Source: Torreya grandis (Eukaryota; Streptophyta; Pinopsida; Cupressales; Taxaceae). From it: 64,000 bases of DNA. The notes under the pieces are model-generated. The model was not told the origin of the DNA. It saw only the letters and a list, made by a program, of their open reading frames with translations, and searched no databases. Positions 1 to 12,738 of the stretch are shown here, one piece after another. The stretch is taken from contig JARHVA010000021.1 in the NCBI GenBank assembly GCA_037957365.1, positions 4,484,001 through 4,548,000 of the forward strand, read 5' to 3'. Each line of letters starts with the position of its first letter. Within the stretch, counting starts at the first letter, position 1. Both the position numbers and the translations under genes were made by a program.

Positions 1-797
1 GGTGGTTTTCTCAAAAACATTCAAATCCCATGGTTTATCTCCATAATGTCTTTTTTATTAGAAGTATGGTGGACATATTGGAGGGGTATATTTGTTAATG
101 GTGGGGTTATTGTTTTAAAGTGGGTAGGAATGTTTTATTTTAATGGTGGGGCTCAAACCTGTATTTTTGATTATTTTTATTTAAAAACAATTGTTAAGGA
201 GATTATTTTATTTCATTGGTTATAGTCTTTATATTTTCACTTATCAAAGATGGAGGGTGAGGCCCAAGTTGGTAGGAGGCCAATTCCCCTTCACAATCAA
301 AACCATTGCATTCTACACTCTGTGTCAATTCTAGTGAGTGGTTGGAAGGCTACCTAACCCATTATCTAGGTGTGCATTTAAATTGATTGTGAAAATATAA
401 TTAAAATAGGCCATTAATGATGAGAAATGTTATTAGCCATAACTTTTTCTTGGTAACTCATATTTGATGCCACTTTTTGCAAAAAGTGCTTTGTTTTTCA
501 TTCTCATTCCAACAATCCTATTTTTATTATAAAACACACTAAATTTATAAAGTGTCATATTTAGGGGGTTACCTGTGCTATGGGCCCTACTACTTTTTGC
601 ATTATACTTCATCCACCTATTACTCACATGTGGATGCATTTTCAACTATTTTTGACATCCGCATTTTGAGCATGTATTATCCCTCATTCTAACACTAATT
701 TCTCACTTGGGTGTATTCTCAATTGTGTCTGATGTCCTATTCTTGAGTTTGCTTCAAGGGTTCATTACAAAGTATCTTGTGTTATCTTACACTTCCT
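1..797. other. AT-rich stretch without a recognisable gene
   Basis: Frames on both strands are short and unrelated to any family I recognise. The phrase 'aatggtggggtt' recurs loosely near 90-150. It could be the decayed upstream part of the Copia relic that follows, but I see no LTR that matches the one at 2,120-2,690. Confidence 0.5.
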
Positions 798-845
798 TGG
801 TATCTTATCTCAATCATATCTACTCCACTTGAGAGATACCTATTG

Positions 846-1700
846 ATGAAGAAAGTTGATTCTATACTAGTGGTTCTTTTGGGTAAGACTAACTATGCTT
901 CTTAGCATGCATATATGGAACATTTATGAAAAAGAATCATATTCCATTTCTACATAGATAGATTCCTACCCTAACTGATCACAATCAGTACATTAAGTGG
1001 GATAACTCTTGTGACAAGATCCATGGTACCTTGTTGTTGCACATTTTAAGGGATCTAAATCATAATAAGTAGTTCACCATGTGTCCCAACACTATTTGGA
1101 GCATCTTATAGTCTCTTTTCAAATATCATACTGTTATTTACATCACTCTTCCTCCTCCACTTCCTATTGTCTCTTTTGAGACTATTGTACTCTCTCCTCA
1201 TGATTTTATTTGTTTTGATTATACATCCATGGTGGATAGTTCTCTTCCTTCTATCAATCCCCTACTATAGGGAAAGATTCTGCCAGACCTTAGTTATCTC
1301 ATTGAATATTCTACATCCATTATTGTGTAGATTATCGCTCTTTTAGCGCCTTCATAGACCTGTATTTTAGACCAGTCTATTATTTCTAGTATGAGTACAT
1401 TCATTGAGAGCTTTGACAATTCATGTGCTCATGTGGACATTCTCTTGTAGATCAGAGTGCTTCATTTGCAAACCTATCTATCAATTTTGATGGTTTTTTA
1501 TCCTTACTCTCCTCTTCCCATGACATTCTTTCAGTGAATGTTCCATATCTATCTTCTTCTCTGGCAATGCCCTCCCCTTCATTGTATGCTTCTTCATTGC
1601 CATCTTGTACAATTAATCATGTGATACCTGATCAAACTTTGGAACATTCAAGCATTAACTCAAGAGACATTTGAACATTTTTAAGAGATATGCATCTTGA
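846..1700 (+). pseudogene. Copia gag N-terminal relic (UBN2-like)
   Basis: The frame opening at 846 reads MKKVDSILVVLLGKTNYAS, then a stop, then AYMEHL, a second stop, and FHFYIDRFLP. This matches the usual start of plant Copia gag, where a 'NYxxWxxxME' segment precedes a short basic stretch and a hydrophobic segment. The stop after NYAS sits where the family has tryptophan, consistent with TGG changed to TAG. Downstream pieces in another frame (QYIKWDN, then LLLHILRDLNHNK and TIWSIL) resemble the next part of gag, so at least one frameshift has occurred. It cannot make a working Gag. No zinc knuckle or protease follows. Assignment rests on pattern similarity only. Confidence 0.5.
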
Positions 1701-2119
1701 TTCCTACCTAAATTCCACTTGAGTGGGAATTTAGTAGTTTGATTTCTTGGGTCTTCTTTCTTCCGAAGGAATAGATAACATTTGTTGCAAAAAGACATAA
1801 TACAATTTTTTCCATGTGACATTCTTCTCTTAATTTCTCTCTCTTCTTTGTGGAGGCACTCATCTATCATAGTTTTTATGTTATTGGGGATCATAACTTT
1901 GTACTTGGAGTGATGATTACTTTAGCATCATCTTTTGGGGGGGTCTTTTAGTCTCCTCTTCTTTTATCACTTTCTTTTTGGGGGAGGGGGGATTTTTTTA
2001 CCACTAGGTTTTCTCTTTTTAATCTACTTATTTGAGAGTTGCATTGTACTTGGGTAACTGATCATGCCTAGTTTTCAAGACCCAATTCTACTACCCACCT
2101 AAGCTATGCTTAAGGGTGG

Positions 2120-2690
2120 TGTTGGTGTAGGTATTTACTACACTTTTTTACTTCATCTTGCTTATGTGGTAATTAGGTCTATTAGGTGAGTGATGACATC
2201 ATCATATACTTATGAGTGAATGGGGTCATATAGTGAGTGGATGGGTTCATCCATCCCACTTCATCCCTTGAGTGCCTAGTCCACTTAGGTCACTTTTCCA
2301 TTGTGTTCCCTCGGTGCTCTCTCCACCCATAGTGGAGGAGCCCATCCACTCACCTTATCTAGCTAAGTCATCATGCATTCAACCATCTTATTTATGGACC
2401 TCTCCTCCAAGTAATTTGTGTTGGATTGTGTGGATTATTGCTCATTCTAATCTATTTATAGCTTAACCATTTAATGAGGCTTGTAGAGCTACATCGCCCT
2501 TGTGTCATTTTTGTAGTGTGATTGTAATCCTTGTCTATTGTGATACTTAACTAGGATTTTTTAGCTTAGTGAGTTGTAATATTTGATCCATTGTAATGCA
2601 TTTCATATCCACATTATTCTTGAATACATCTATTGTAGTTCTACTCTCTTCTAGTTTATGGATTCAATAGTTGTGTGTGTTCACTCTACA
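2120..2690 (+). repeat. Putative Copia 3' LTR (571 bp)
   Basis: The block starts TGTTGGTGTAGG directly after a purine run and ends TTCACTCTACA, giving the canonical TG...CA ends. The interior is AT-rich with no reading frame, as expected for an LTR. The 5 bp after it are GTCAC, but the matching target duplication on the far side is not in view. The boundary is an inference. Confidence 0.45.
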
Positions 2691-2809
2691 GTCACTAGTC
2701 TTAGACATCTGATTTTAGATTATTCTCATAGTTAGTGGGGCCAGTATGGCTTCCACCTTCATGAGGTTATTTATATGATTAAATAAGGTTACCTTATTTA
2801 AACCAAGAG

Positions 2810-4770
2810 AGGCTGAATTTTCATCTTTAAAAATGTTGTCAACATTCAAGGTGTTGTTGGAGATCTCCACCTCTGGGTCTTCTTGGATAAAAACTAATAT
2901 CACAACCACCTTAGAGATATAAAATAAATCCTCATACCATGTTTGACTTAAAACTATGGCTAATTATGAGATAGACTACCTATGTTGGCCTCAAGATCAT
3001 CCTTATATATACAAAAATGTATTTTTTACTTAAACTTTAGACTTGTGTAAAAAAAAAATATATAAATAATTTACTCAAATATAACAAATAATCAGGTGCA
3101 TGTTGAATTCCTCTAATTAAATCTTAGAGCACATTAATATAATTAATAGAAAAATATGTGGTATATGATTTAGTAATCAATCCTAACATTCCATTTTATG
3201 TAGTCTAGTGATATTTTTTCGGCCTCCAATAGACATTTCCAATTTTGGGATCTCCACTTGAAAATTTATTGCTTCTAACATGTCAAGATAGAAAAATTAC
3301 ATATTTTCTCATTACTATGACCTTAAAATACACCTAGATGAGTCCCTACTTTTCTATCATACATAGACATTGACAACAAATGTTGTCAACATTTAAGATA
3401 AAACTAGATGTCTCCATTTCCAAGCATTCCTAACATAAAACTAGTATCACCACCATGTCCATCATGTTGAATAACACCTAAGACCATGTTCTTGGCCTCC
3501 AAATATTTTTTGTTACGAGATGGACTACCCTTTTTAGCCTCAAGAAAATCCTTATATATATATATATATATAATCTAGGAGAAACTTAGACACACATAAA
3601 AAATAAACTATAAGTCATCTATTCAACCTAAAGGCACCATTAGGTTCATATAAAAGTAATCAAATTACACCCTATAACATGTCAATTTCAAATAAGAGAC
3701 AATTTTTTAGTATAAGTTTTAGTAATCAGTCCTAAAATGCCATTTTTATGCATTCAAAAGACAAGTTTGTTTCCTCTAATAGGCATTTCCTCTTTTAGGA
3801 CCTCCACCTGAAAATTCATCACTTCCAACATGTAAGGATAGGAGAATTATGTATGTGCCTAGGACCACAATCTCAGAATCCACCTAGATGCATGTTTCCC
3901 ATATTGGTTTGACATTTGGAAACAATGACAACAAATGTTGTCAACATTCAAGGTTGGAGATATCCACCTATGGGTCTTGTTGGATGAAAAATAGTAGCAC
4001 CACCACATTGGGGGATGATAAATTATTCTTAGGAACATGTTATCATCCTCTTAATATGTCTATTTATAATATTAAATACTCATTTTTCCTTATTAATGTC
4101 CTTCTCTATACCAAAATGCAATTTTTAGGTGGACTTTAGATGCATAAAATATAAATAGTAAGTCATCTTGTCAACAAAAAAGAACCATCATGTGTGTATC
4201 AAAGTCCTATAATTAAATTCTAGACCACATTGATCAAAAATAATATATAAATATACGGTAGATGGTTTATTAATTAGTCATTAAATTCCATTTTAAGCAA
4301 TAAAGAAATAATTTATTTCCTCTAATAGACATTTTTTCTTTTGGGATGTGCACTTCAAAACTTGTCTCTTCCAATAGGTTAAGATAGGAAAATTATGTAG
4401 GTCCATAGAACACAACCTTAGAATACACCTACATGCACATTTTTCCTAGTGTATGCATAAACATTAATAAAAAAGATAACATTCAAGGCGTAGTTGGATA
4501 TCTCCACATCTGATTTTTCCTACTTGAAAACTAGTAGTGCCACCATGTTGGGGATGATGAATAACACCTAAGATCTCACTCTCAATCTCTAAAAATTCTT
4601 GGTTTATGAGATGGAATACCCATTTTTGTCACTTTGTCGTCCTTTTATATACAAAATAATGTCATTTTATCTCTCTCTACCTCTCGGTCTTCGTGCCCAA
4701 AAACCAACTATCACTCCACATTGGGGATGTCAAATAATGCCTCCATAAATAATTTGGGTGTTTATAGTGA
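2810..4770. repeat. Degenerate tandem array, unit about 545 bp, 3.5 copies
   Basis: A landmark AAATGTTGTCAACATT occurs at 2,831, 3,378 and 3,933, and a worn version (AACATTCAAGGCG) at 4,479. The spacing is about 547, 555 and 536 bp. After each landmark the same series of phrases recurs in order: 'GATCTCCACCTCTGGGTCTT', 'CACCACCATGTTGGG', 'GAGATGGACTACC', 'TCCTTATATATAC', 'CATTCCATTTTATG', 'CTAATAGACATTTCC' and 'CACCTAGATGCA'. Copies differ at roughly a fifth of positions by eye, with indels, so this is an old array. No copy codes for a protein. Confidence 0.85.
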
Positions 4771-5740
4771 TCATGTACTTAATTATTATGTAGATTAAGT
4801 AAACACCATGCTCAAAATATACGTTTATTCATAATTAATATTTATAGTGTTGTGTGCTTATAAGGAATGACATGATTGCATTGTAATTATGTTAATATGA
4901 CATTAGTAAGAATTATGAGAAATGATGAATAATAAGGCATTATGTGCACCAAAATATTTTCCAATGGATAAAAGGGAAATATGATGACTTATGAGGCATT
5001 AATTATTCATTCTTCACCCCTAATAACAAATTCTTATGATGACTTATGTGCTAAGTGGGTCCCCTTGGCTTTCGATTACTACCAAAAATGATGACTATAA
5101 ATGAAATGTTATTAGAGAGATGACTTGTCATGGAGGTCAACTTGAGATGGAGGTAAAACCTATGGGGAGAAATGCTTATAGTGTTTACTTAGGGTAATGT
5201 CATCAGGGTAATTAATTATCATGGAGGTTAAGTTGAGATGACTTAAATGTAAACATAAGTACAAATCCCACAAATATCAACAATATAATGAAAATTTCTT
5301 GTGAAATCTTCAACTACCTAATACACATACATGAATACATTTTAATTGGATTAATCCCACATTGATAATAATTTTGGGACAAGGGTGACTTGTAAAGCAT
5401 TACATGCACACAAAAAAATTAATGGAGAAAGAGGATAGAGGGTGAGAAGCCAAAAGCAATTAGGTAAATTCACCATTACTCTTCCTAGTAAAAAATGATT
5501 ATGATGCTTGTGTGATTTGTAATTTCTACCAAAAATACATGAGGAAATAAATGTCACTACCATAAATATATGAGAAAATAAATGTTTCCACTCATACATT
5601 TTTAATTTATTAACCAAGAGACATACTTAGGGTGTGAGGGTAAAATTACATCCTCTAAATATCATTAACATACAAGACAATATTACACAAAATATAGTTT
5701 TAAATATAACACACATTAAATCAATGTAAATTTTAAGTTG
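4771..5740. other. No recognisable gene
   Basis: AT-rich sequence with many stops in all frames. The phrase 'ATCATGGAGGTxAAxTTGAGATG' occurs twice, near 5,128 and 5,217, suggesting a small local duplication. Nothing else is identifiable. Confidence 0.5.
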
Positions 5741-5759
5741 GACACACACACACACACAC

Positions 5760-5844
<85 letters not shown>
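5741..5844. repeat. Compound microsatellite (CA)n(TA)n(GA)n
   Basis: CA repeats at about 5,741-5,760 run into TA repeats to about 5,819 and then GA repeats to about 5,844. Apparent 'SLSLSIYIYIY' frames across it are translations of the repeat and not genes. Confidence 0.97.
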
Positions 5845-6268
<424 letters not shown>

Positions 6269-6387
6269 TAAAGGTTGTAAAGGATTAACCACTAAAACCT
6301 ATTATTGTTCCTACATAGATGAAGAAAAAAATTATCAAAAAATAGAGAGTGATTCAAACCCTCCCTTAACATATTCCTAAATAACTT

Positions 6388-6397
6388 CACACACACA

Positions 6398-6494
<97 letters not shown>
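6388..6494. repeat. (CA)n microsatellite
   Basis: About 107 bp of CA dinucleotide, with two single-base interruptions near 6,400 and 6,433. Confidence 0.97.
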
Positions 6495-6496
<2 letters not shown>

Positions 6497-6519
6497 CTAT
6501 CAATATAAAAATATAATAG

Positions 6520-6790
6520 TTTTTTTATAGGTAAAAGAGGGTTAATGAGGCCCTCATCCTTTCATTCATATTTAAAAAAATTACAATAGGTTGCAATTTG
6601 ACAACTTGGATAGACAAAAATGTGGATTTGCCTCAAAGAAAAAAAACCAGACAAAAACAAAGCTTATATAAAAGTTATAAATTATTAACCACTAAAACAT
6701 ATTATTGTTCTTACATATAAGAGGAACAAAATTATCAAAAAAAGGAGGAGAGTGATTAAAACCCTCCCTCAACATGTTCCTAAAAAACTT
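6520..6790. repeat. Diverged third copy of the 5.8-6.3 kb segment
   Basis: The order 'GGTAAAAGAGGGTTAATG', 'CCCTCATCCTTTCAT', 'ATTACAATAGGT', 'GTGGATTTG', 'AAACAAAGC' and 'ACTAAAACATATTATTGTTC' follows the sequence of 5,850-6,380 with about 10-15% change. It lies directly after the (CA)n tract, so microsatellite and segment recur together. Confidence 0.85.
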
Positions 6791-7640
6791 CATGAAATCT
6801 CAATAAAAACACTATAATGTTTTCTAAATAAATAACCAAAAGGGATTAAGATATAAATCTAGGTGACCATGGATACAAATTTCTCACACATCTTTCTATG
6901 CCATGGTCAACTATCAATAAAGAGCTCCAAAAATTACACAATCATACAAAAAACTTTCCTCATAGCATTAGAATATTCCATAGCCACTACTCAAAACTTC
7001 TACAATGCTACCCATAAAATTCTATAAATACCAAATATTACGCTTTAGATCTCTTATGGTGAGACATTAACACCATTTTACAAAATTTCTTCCCTTTCTA
7101 AGATTGTTTTATACTTCTAAAAAAAATTCTAGTCATTAGAGCTAGCCAAAGAAGAGGATATGTCACTCAAGGATGGATCATAAATAATACCCTGATCAAT
7201 TATAGAAGGAGGTCTACCATCCACATGTAAGGATATTTGGGAGTCCAAAAAAAATTCTTAGGATCTAAACTAAGAGAACCAAAGGATAAATTCTTAGATA
7301 ATCTTTGGTATGTCAACAATAGAGAGTTGCAAGATGGAAAATAAGATTAATATTTCTTAGAGGTGTCGTTAGAGATATCTACAACTTCCAAAACCTTTTT
7401 TCTATCTTATTTGATGGGCTGATCCACAAATTTAAATATAACATTTCCATAAATTAGATATTTAGCCTCTATCACCACCTCTTCCATAGATTCTCATGTT
7501 TCATCTTTCAACACTTTTTTTGCAGCATCTTTTATCACTTTTTTTTTTGTAGAATCTTCCAAAAAGTGAACAAGTTGGTGATGATAATCAGTCCCTTTCC
7601 ACCAATTTCCTTGTTCCCTCTTTCATTTTTTTTTGGGTGA
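6791..7640. other. No recognisable gene
   Basis: AT-rich. The minus strand may hold the decayed downstream part of the LINE ORF1 fragment that follows at 7.64-8.35 kb, but no motif is readable. Confidence 0.45.
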
Positions 7641-8350
7641 CTATACTTTCCTATTTGATATATAAATTTTCAAAAAATTTAATAGCATAGAATAATCTAC
7701 ATCTTAATAGCACTAGTTCATAGTCTAATGGTTGTTTCCAAATGCATTCACCAATCTTAATCAAAATCTCTTTAATAAATCTTGGAGTTAGGTCCATTTC
7801 AACACAAATTTAAGTGAAAGTGGGTTGGGAATGCCAGAGAATTTTAGGGGAAATTGAAAGTTATTTTTCAAAGGAAATTCTAATTTGAAAAAGGTAAGAG
7901 AGTGACAAAAATGTAGATTAATTTTAGGCATCCTTACCCATATTGGTGCCACCAAAAAAAAATCAGTCGAAGGATTCAACTATGGAAATCAGGGCTTCAT
8001 GTAGGGAAACTCTGAACTCTATGAAAAAAGACCAAAATGGAAGATTTTATATTTTTCTCTCTCCCATTGAAATATAATAATGAAATAACCCTTCACACAA
8101 GGGTGAAATACAATATCATCAGTCAAAAGAGGTTTCTAATGAGTAGATAACTAGGTGTGTAGGTCCACCAATGAAGGCCAAAATTTATGAAATATATAAA
8201 TAATTTTAGGAGATTTATAATATTCCTCATCTATAATTATTTTATTTAACACATCATCTTATGCTTCAAAAATAGAGGTCAATTTAAAATCTTGGATGTA
8301 GGGTAAAAAAATATCTAATAGAAATGAGCCCTTTTATGAGGTTTAAATAG
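7640..8350 (-). pseudogene. LINE ORF1 fragment (DUF4283 plus zinc-knuckle remnant)
   Basis: Reading the minus strand, a segment near 7,920-7,960 gives VAPIWVRMPKINLHFCHSL, which fits the 'PVWVRLPxLPLxFW' signature of the plant L1 ORF1 DUF4283 region. Further on, in another frame, ICVEMDLTPRF, then GECIWKQPLDYE, then LLRCRLFY fit the segment just before the ORF1 zinc knuckle. ORF1 proteins of this class bind LINE RNA. The CCHC cysteines are mostly gone (one Cys remains, then Phe, Phe, Tyr). At least two frameshifts separate the pieces. No ORF2 was found next to it, so this is an isolated fragment. Confidence 0.6.
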
Positions 8351-9066
8351 GCAGTGGTAGAATAAAAACTAGTTCTCTTACTAACCCCACCCTCATTGAA
8401 AAATTCATATCTATATTCTCCTCAACCCAAGGTAAAGGTGTTATGACCCATTCATCCTACCTATATTTATTTATAATTATTGTCTTTAATAAAATATCTG
8501 AACAAGTATGCTTTGTAATTAGTCCCTTAAGCTAATTATAATAATATCACATACATGGGAAATAACTTAGTTATATAAGATAGAATTAGTAGAAATAAGA
8601 GCCTAGACTAGTGGAAAGACATCCACAAATTATATTGTATTAAAATTTCTCAAAGAAATTTTCCCTCTCAAAGAGGTCAATGATATTGTAAATCAATTAT
8701 GCTTTATTTTTTATGAAATATAATCCTTTTCCATTCAATTTCAATATTATTTCTAGTATTTTCAATATTTGTCTAATCTATTGTAGGAAGAGTCATAACA
8801 TTTGCTATTATATCTCTTTATAGGGCCAATTTTATGCAAAAGTTTAAGTGGTTTAGGGTTCTCTACCTTTGTCCACCATATGCTCTCACTTCACACAATC
8901 AAGATCTTGGTGATCAAAAAGTGATACATGGTAGAAGCACTAAGCTTCTTTCCTAATTATTTAATTATATCATCTTTCCTTAGGTTATAAAATATGTTTT
9001 GATAGATTTAAAAATAGAAAAAATTTGTTATTTTGGGGTAAGTAATTATTATTTTTATCTAATTTT
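8351..9066. other. No recognisable gene
   Basis: AT-rich sequence with no frame that resembles a known family, and no clear repeat. Confidence 0.45.
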
Positions 9067-10015
9067 ATGGAGCGAGGGTTGTGCCCGAATATGGAAGTTA
9101 GACAACATTGTATATACACTTATTATTCCATGCAATTTCAATAATATAGGAAGACCCCCTAGTTGTTTTCACATCCTATGCATAGGAAGTCTTTAGTCAT
9201 TTGTTTATGTGATGTATCGATAAGTGTCTAGCCTCGAGAAGTTACTTTTAATATATCTTATATACAATATAGTGGAATATAAAATGGTTATTTTATGATA
9301 TGTATATATAAAATGTCACATACCAAAAACACCCTATATGAACCTTTGATGTATCCCTAAAATTTATAGTCATAAATCCGGATCTGATTTCTTGAAAATG
9401 TAGTAATATCAAATAGCTAAAAAAATAATATCATATTCTACTAGTCTATATAAAAATAGTAATGGTAGTAGGTAGAAGAGTCAGAATGTTCTAAAATGGT
9501 TACCTAAACCCATTATAGTAGCCAATTGATAGAAAACTAAAATAAAAAGTACATTTTTTTTGTATCTTATACGGCGACTACATAGTTATGATTTTATCAT
9601 CAAGACAATCATTTTAATCGGTATTTCATATTTTTGGAAAGCATTTTTTGTACAAAATTATTTTTTACCTAGTCCCAAAAATACTTGTTTTTCTACCCTT
9701 ATGAAAATTATACCAATATTATTATCTCATCAAGCCAATAATTTTCACATATAACTTTGGTAAGGATTTTTCATGGAGTGAGGATTATGCCCCAATATGA
9801 AATTTGTTAGAAAACATTGTATATGTACTTATACTTCCACATACTTTCAGGAATATAGGAAGACCCCCTAGTTATTTTCATAGCCTATCTATAGGAAGCC
9901 TTTGGTCATTTGTTTATGTGATGCACCAATAAGCGGGTAGCCTTGAGAAATTACTTTCACTATACCTTTGAGACAATATAGTGGGATATGGAATTGTTAT
10001 TGTAAATACCCATAT
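9067..10015. repeat. Two copies of a 240-bp segment at 706-bp offset
   Basis: The copy from 9,067 (ATGGAGCGAGGGTTGTGCCC) and the copy from 9,773 (ATGGAGTGAGGATTATGCCC) share a run of matching phrases: 'ACATTGTATAT', 'ATATAGGAAGACCCCCTAGT', 'TAGGAAG', 'GTCATTTGTTTATGTGATG' and 'ACAATATAGTGG'. Identity is about 80% by eye. The intervening 460 bp show no obvious third copy. No protein is indicated. Confidence 0.85.
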
Positions 10016-11389
10016 TTGGTACAAGCATAGTTCATAGCATGTTGTTATAGTTTTTGTATGTGTAGACCTCTTGACTAAATATTAGACATTTAGTGTTACA
10101 AAATTATATGGACCTCTTCGATTCCATTATATTTTAGTTATTTTCACCTACCCTTTTAGCCTGTATGTTGTTACAAAACCTTTTTTCCACCATGCTCCAG
10201 GGATCCCTACTTGTTATTTTATCATTTTTATGTTTTTATCCCCTAAACACCTACACCTATGTTGAACAATTATGCCAACACAAGTGTCTAAATCTATACT
10301 TTTATCTTTTTTTGTATCTTTATTTTTTATGGATGTTTATTATTCCCTTTTATTTATTTTATTGTCAATTATATGTGCACCACTAGCTCCTAATATGAAA
10401 TCAAGATATCATTATATATAAAAAGGTTATCATATTATTATACAACTTAGAAATTTAATAGAGCAATTTATAATTATCAAATATTTTACATTGCCAACTA
10501 TAAAATTTCACTATAATATTGAATTAAATATCTGAAGCACTCAAAATATCACCATATTCCTACATTTTTTGTACCAAGGGTTACTATAAGAGAGCTCATA
10601 TAGTTGCATAGTTATAATTACACACATATGCCTAGGAGGGATAAATATGTGTGAGTTAGAGTCCCTCTTTTTAGTATTGACTATGTAGACAAAACTTAGA
10701 AACAACAAGGGTTTTTAGGGTTAGCTTGACTCATGTGTTAACCCCTTTATACTAAGTCATAGGAAGTCCAAGGTAAAAGAACTAAGGTTTTGTTCATTGG
10801 ATGGATCTCATGCATAGGTAGATGTAATTTGAGGTACAAGGTAGATATACATGTGATAGTACAAGCCTAATATAAATTTGGATCCCTCTATGTGTGTATT
10901 TTGAGTTGGACACATGCATTAGATTTAGACATCTATGTTAGAATCAGACCCCTGTGTCAACATAATTATCCATGTTTGATGCAAGTGTTCGATGGATTAA
11001 AATAGTAAAAATGTAGAATAAATTGGACTCAAACTTCTAGTGCAGTCTCATGACATTTTTTTACCACTATCGTACCTCATAATAGAATATCAAATAAGAT
11101 ATGTTCTCTATTATCCCTTAGTTACTTTATACTTAGTGTATTTTATTATATATGCATGAATGGGTAAATTATCTTGATGCTACTATATATCATTAAATTA
11201 TAAATATTACCTTGTTGCATTCAAACATTTTTTATTGCTTTCATGTTTACCTTGTGGACTACAAAAATCATAAAACATTTGGTGAACTTATCTTCTATTT
11301 GTTGATCCAAAACGCTAGTTGCATGTAGGGTTTTCTCTTTTGCTAAAAATTCATTTTAGACTACTATATATATATATTTTTCAAATCTA
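10016..11389. other. No recognisable gene
   Basis: AT-rich. A 73-residue open frame at 10,165-10,386 (plus) is rich in Tyr, Phe and Leu and resembles nothing I know. A short (TA)n lies near 11,364-11,378. An LTR or leader of the gypsy relic that follows may be hidden here, but no boundary is visible. Confidence 0.45.
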
Positions 11390-11639
11390 ATTTCCTAGAA
11401 TGGGCCTAGTTTAGGAATGTTTGGTTATATCTATGTGTTGGTTCTTGTGGTTGGTTATTTTGTAATTTTAATCCCAAAATCCATATGGAATGACTTAATT
11501 AAAGCCCATGCAAAAAATATTCATCCTTTTGATCACCTATTCAGTGTACCTAATGATCAATGATAGCATATAAAGATTTAATGGAATATCAAAAATAGAA
11601 ACCAATCCCTTATTTTGTTTATACTATGATAATGAAATA

Positions 11640-12509
11640 ACTAATGATGAAAATGCAAGTATAAATGAATAAGGAAATGATGATGACACTTGTTCATATG
11701 GTTACGAGTGTGACAAAATGCCTCTTAGGTATGAGGAGCCTATTTCTTTTCTTTCTAATGATGAAGGGTTTTAAGATTCACCAATAATATGTTTTGTTAA
11801 GACCTTGCACAAGGATGATAAAATAGATATGCAAGATGGTAGCATTCATAATATTATAATTCAAAATGTTGCATGAATACATTCTTTATTTGCATCAAAA
11901 TTTGATGATTATTTTTCTCCTTCCCATGATTAAAATATTGAAATATTTCAATATTCTTATTCCCCCTCCAATGATACAATTGTTTTTTTAAAAATTCTTC
12001 TCCTATCTCCCATGATGCTAAAATTGATGAATCAAAGTGTTCTTTCTTTCCCAATTGATATTCATGTTGAAAACTCTATCCCTTCTTTGGATAAATCAAA
12101 TGAAAATAGTGAAATTCCTTCTCTTTATTTACCTTGTAATGAGAAAAATACATGTACTGCTTCTTACCCTTTCTTGCTTGAATTAAAAAATAAGAGTGCC
12201 TATGAAAGTCATAAGAAAGTAGTTATAAAAGATGCATTATTTAGGGACACAAGTATAGTCCCAAGTACATTTGATTCATCTCTTGAAAAAATCAATCTAT
12301 ATAAATCAAAGAAAATTAATATTAGCATTCCATTTTCTCACCCTTCTTTGAAAAATAAAAATGAAAGTGAAAATTACATTCTTCCCTCTCATAACATTGC
12401 AAATGAACTAGAAAATATTTCTTTTTATCCCTCCTTTGTATTTTCTGCTACAAAAGAACAAATGTTTGCAGGTGAAGTCATTTCCTCCGCTCTTATTGTA
12501 TGCCACTAA
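11640..12509 (+). pseudogene. Gypsy gag N-terminal extension (unrecognised, mostly open)
   Basis: A 165-residue open frame runs from 12,012 to 12,509, and similar composition continues upstream in another frame (CSYGYECDKMPLRYEEPISF near 11,700). The protein is rich in Ser, Asn, Lys and Ile, with repeated 'PSLxKxNENxExxxLPS' phrases and no known domain. It sits directly upstream of the gag core on the same strand, which is why I assign it to the same element. That link is inference; taken alone it is an unknown low-complexity protein. A stop at 12,507 ends it. Confidence 0.45.
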
Positions 12510-12738
12510 GTTTCAAATAACTCACATATTATAATGATAATGAAATCAACCTTCATGTTATCCAACATGATATACTTACCTCTTTAACCATGGGTACCCT
12601 TTTGTCAAATATTGAAAAATCATGTGATGAGCCTATCTTGAAAGTGGTAAAGATTCTATCATTCTCATGTTTCATGTCAATGGTAATTTATATCCTATAA
12701 AAAAGTATCCAACCATTCTTTGTGATATGTTATCTGTC

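Larger units (their letters stand above)
798..2690 (+). mobile_element. Decayed Copia-type LTR retrotransposon relic
   Basis: Three parts line up in Copia order. A primer-site-like TGGTATCTTATC at 798-809 resembles the initiator-Met site TGGTATCAGAGC. A gag start follows at 846. A 3' LTR-like block at 2,120-2,690 is preceded by the purine-rich AAGGGTGG and begins TGTTGG. Between 1,700 and 2,119 no polymerase domain is recognisable, so most of pol is deleted. No matching 5' LTR was found upstream, so the left edge is uncertain. The order of parts is seen; the element assignment is inferred from Copia architecture. Confidence 0.55.

Noticed and set aside
2120..2690. Complete Copia element with two LTRs at the left end
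   Set aside because: No second copy of this LTR could be found upstream, so only a relic with one LTR is claimed.
2810..4770. Possible CRISPR-like array
   Set aside because: The units are about 545 bp long and diverged, with no short identical repeats and spacers, in plant nuclear DNA.
10165..10386. 73-residue Tyr/Phe/Leu-rich frame, possible membrane protein
   Set aside because: T-rich DNA read in this frame gives Phe, Leu and Tyr automatically. No other support.
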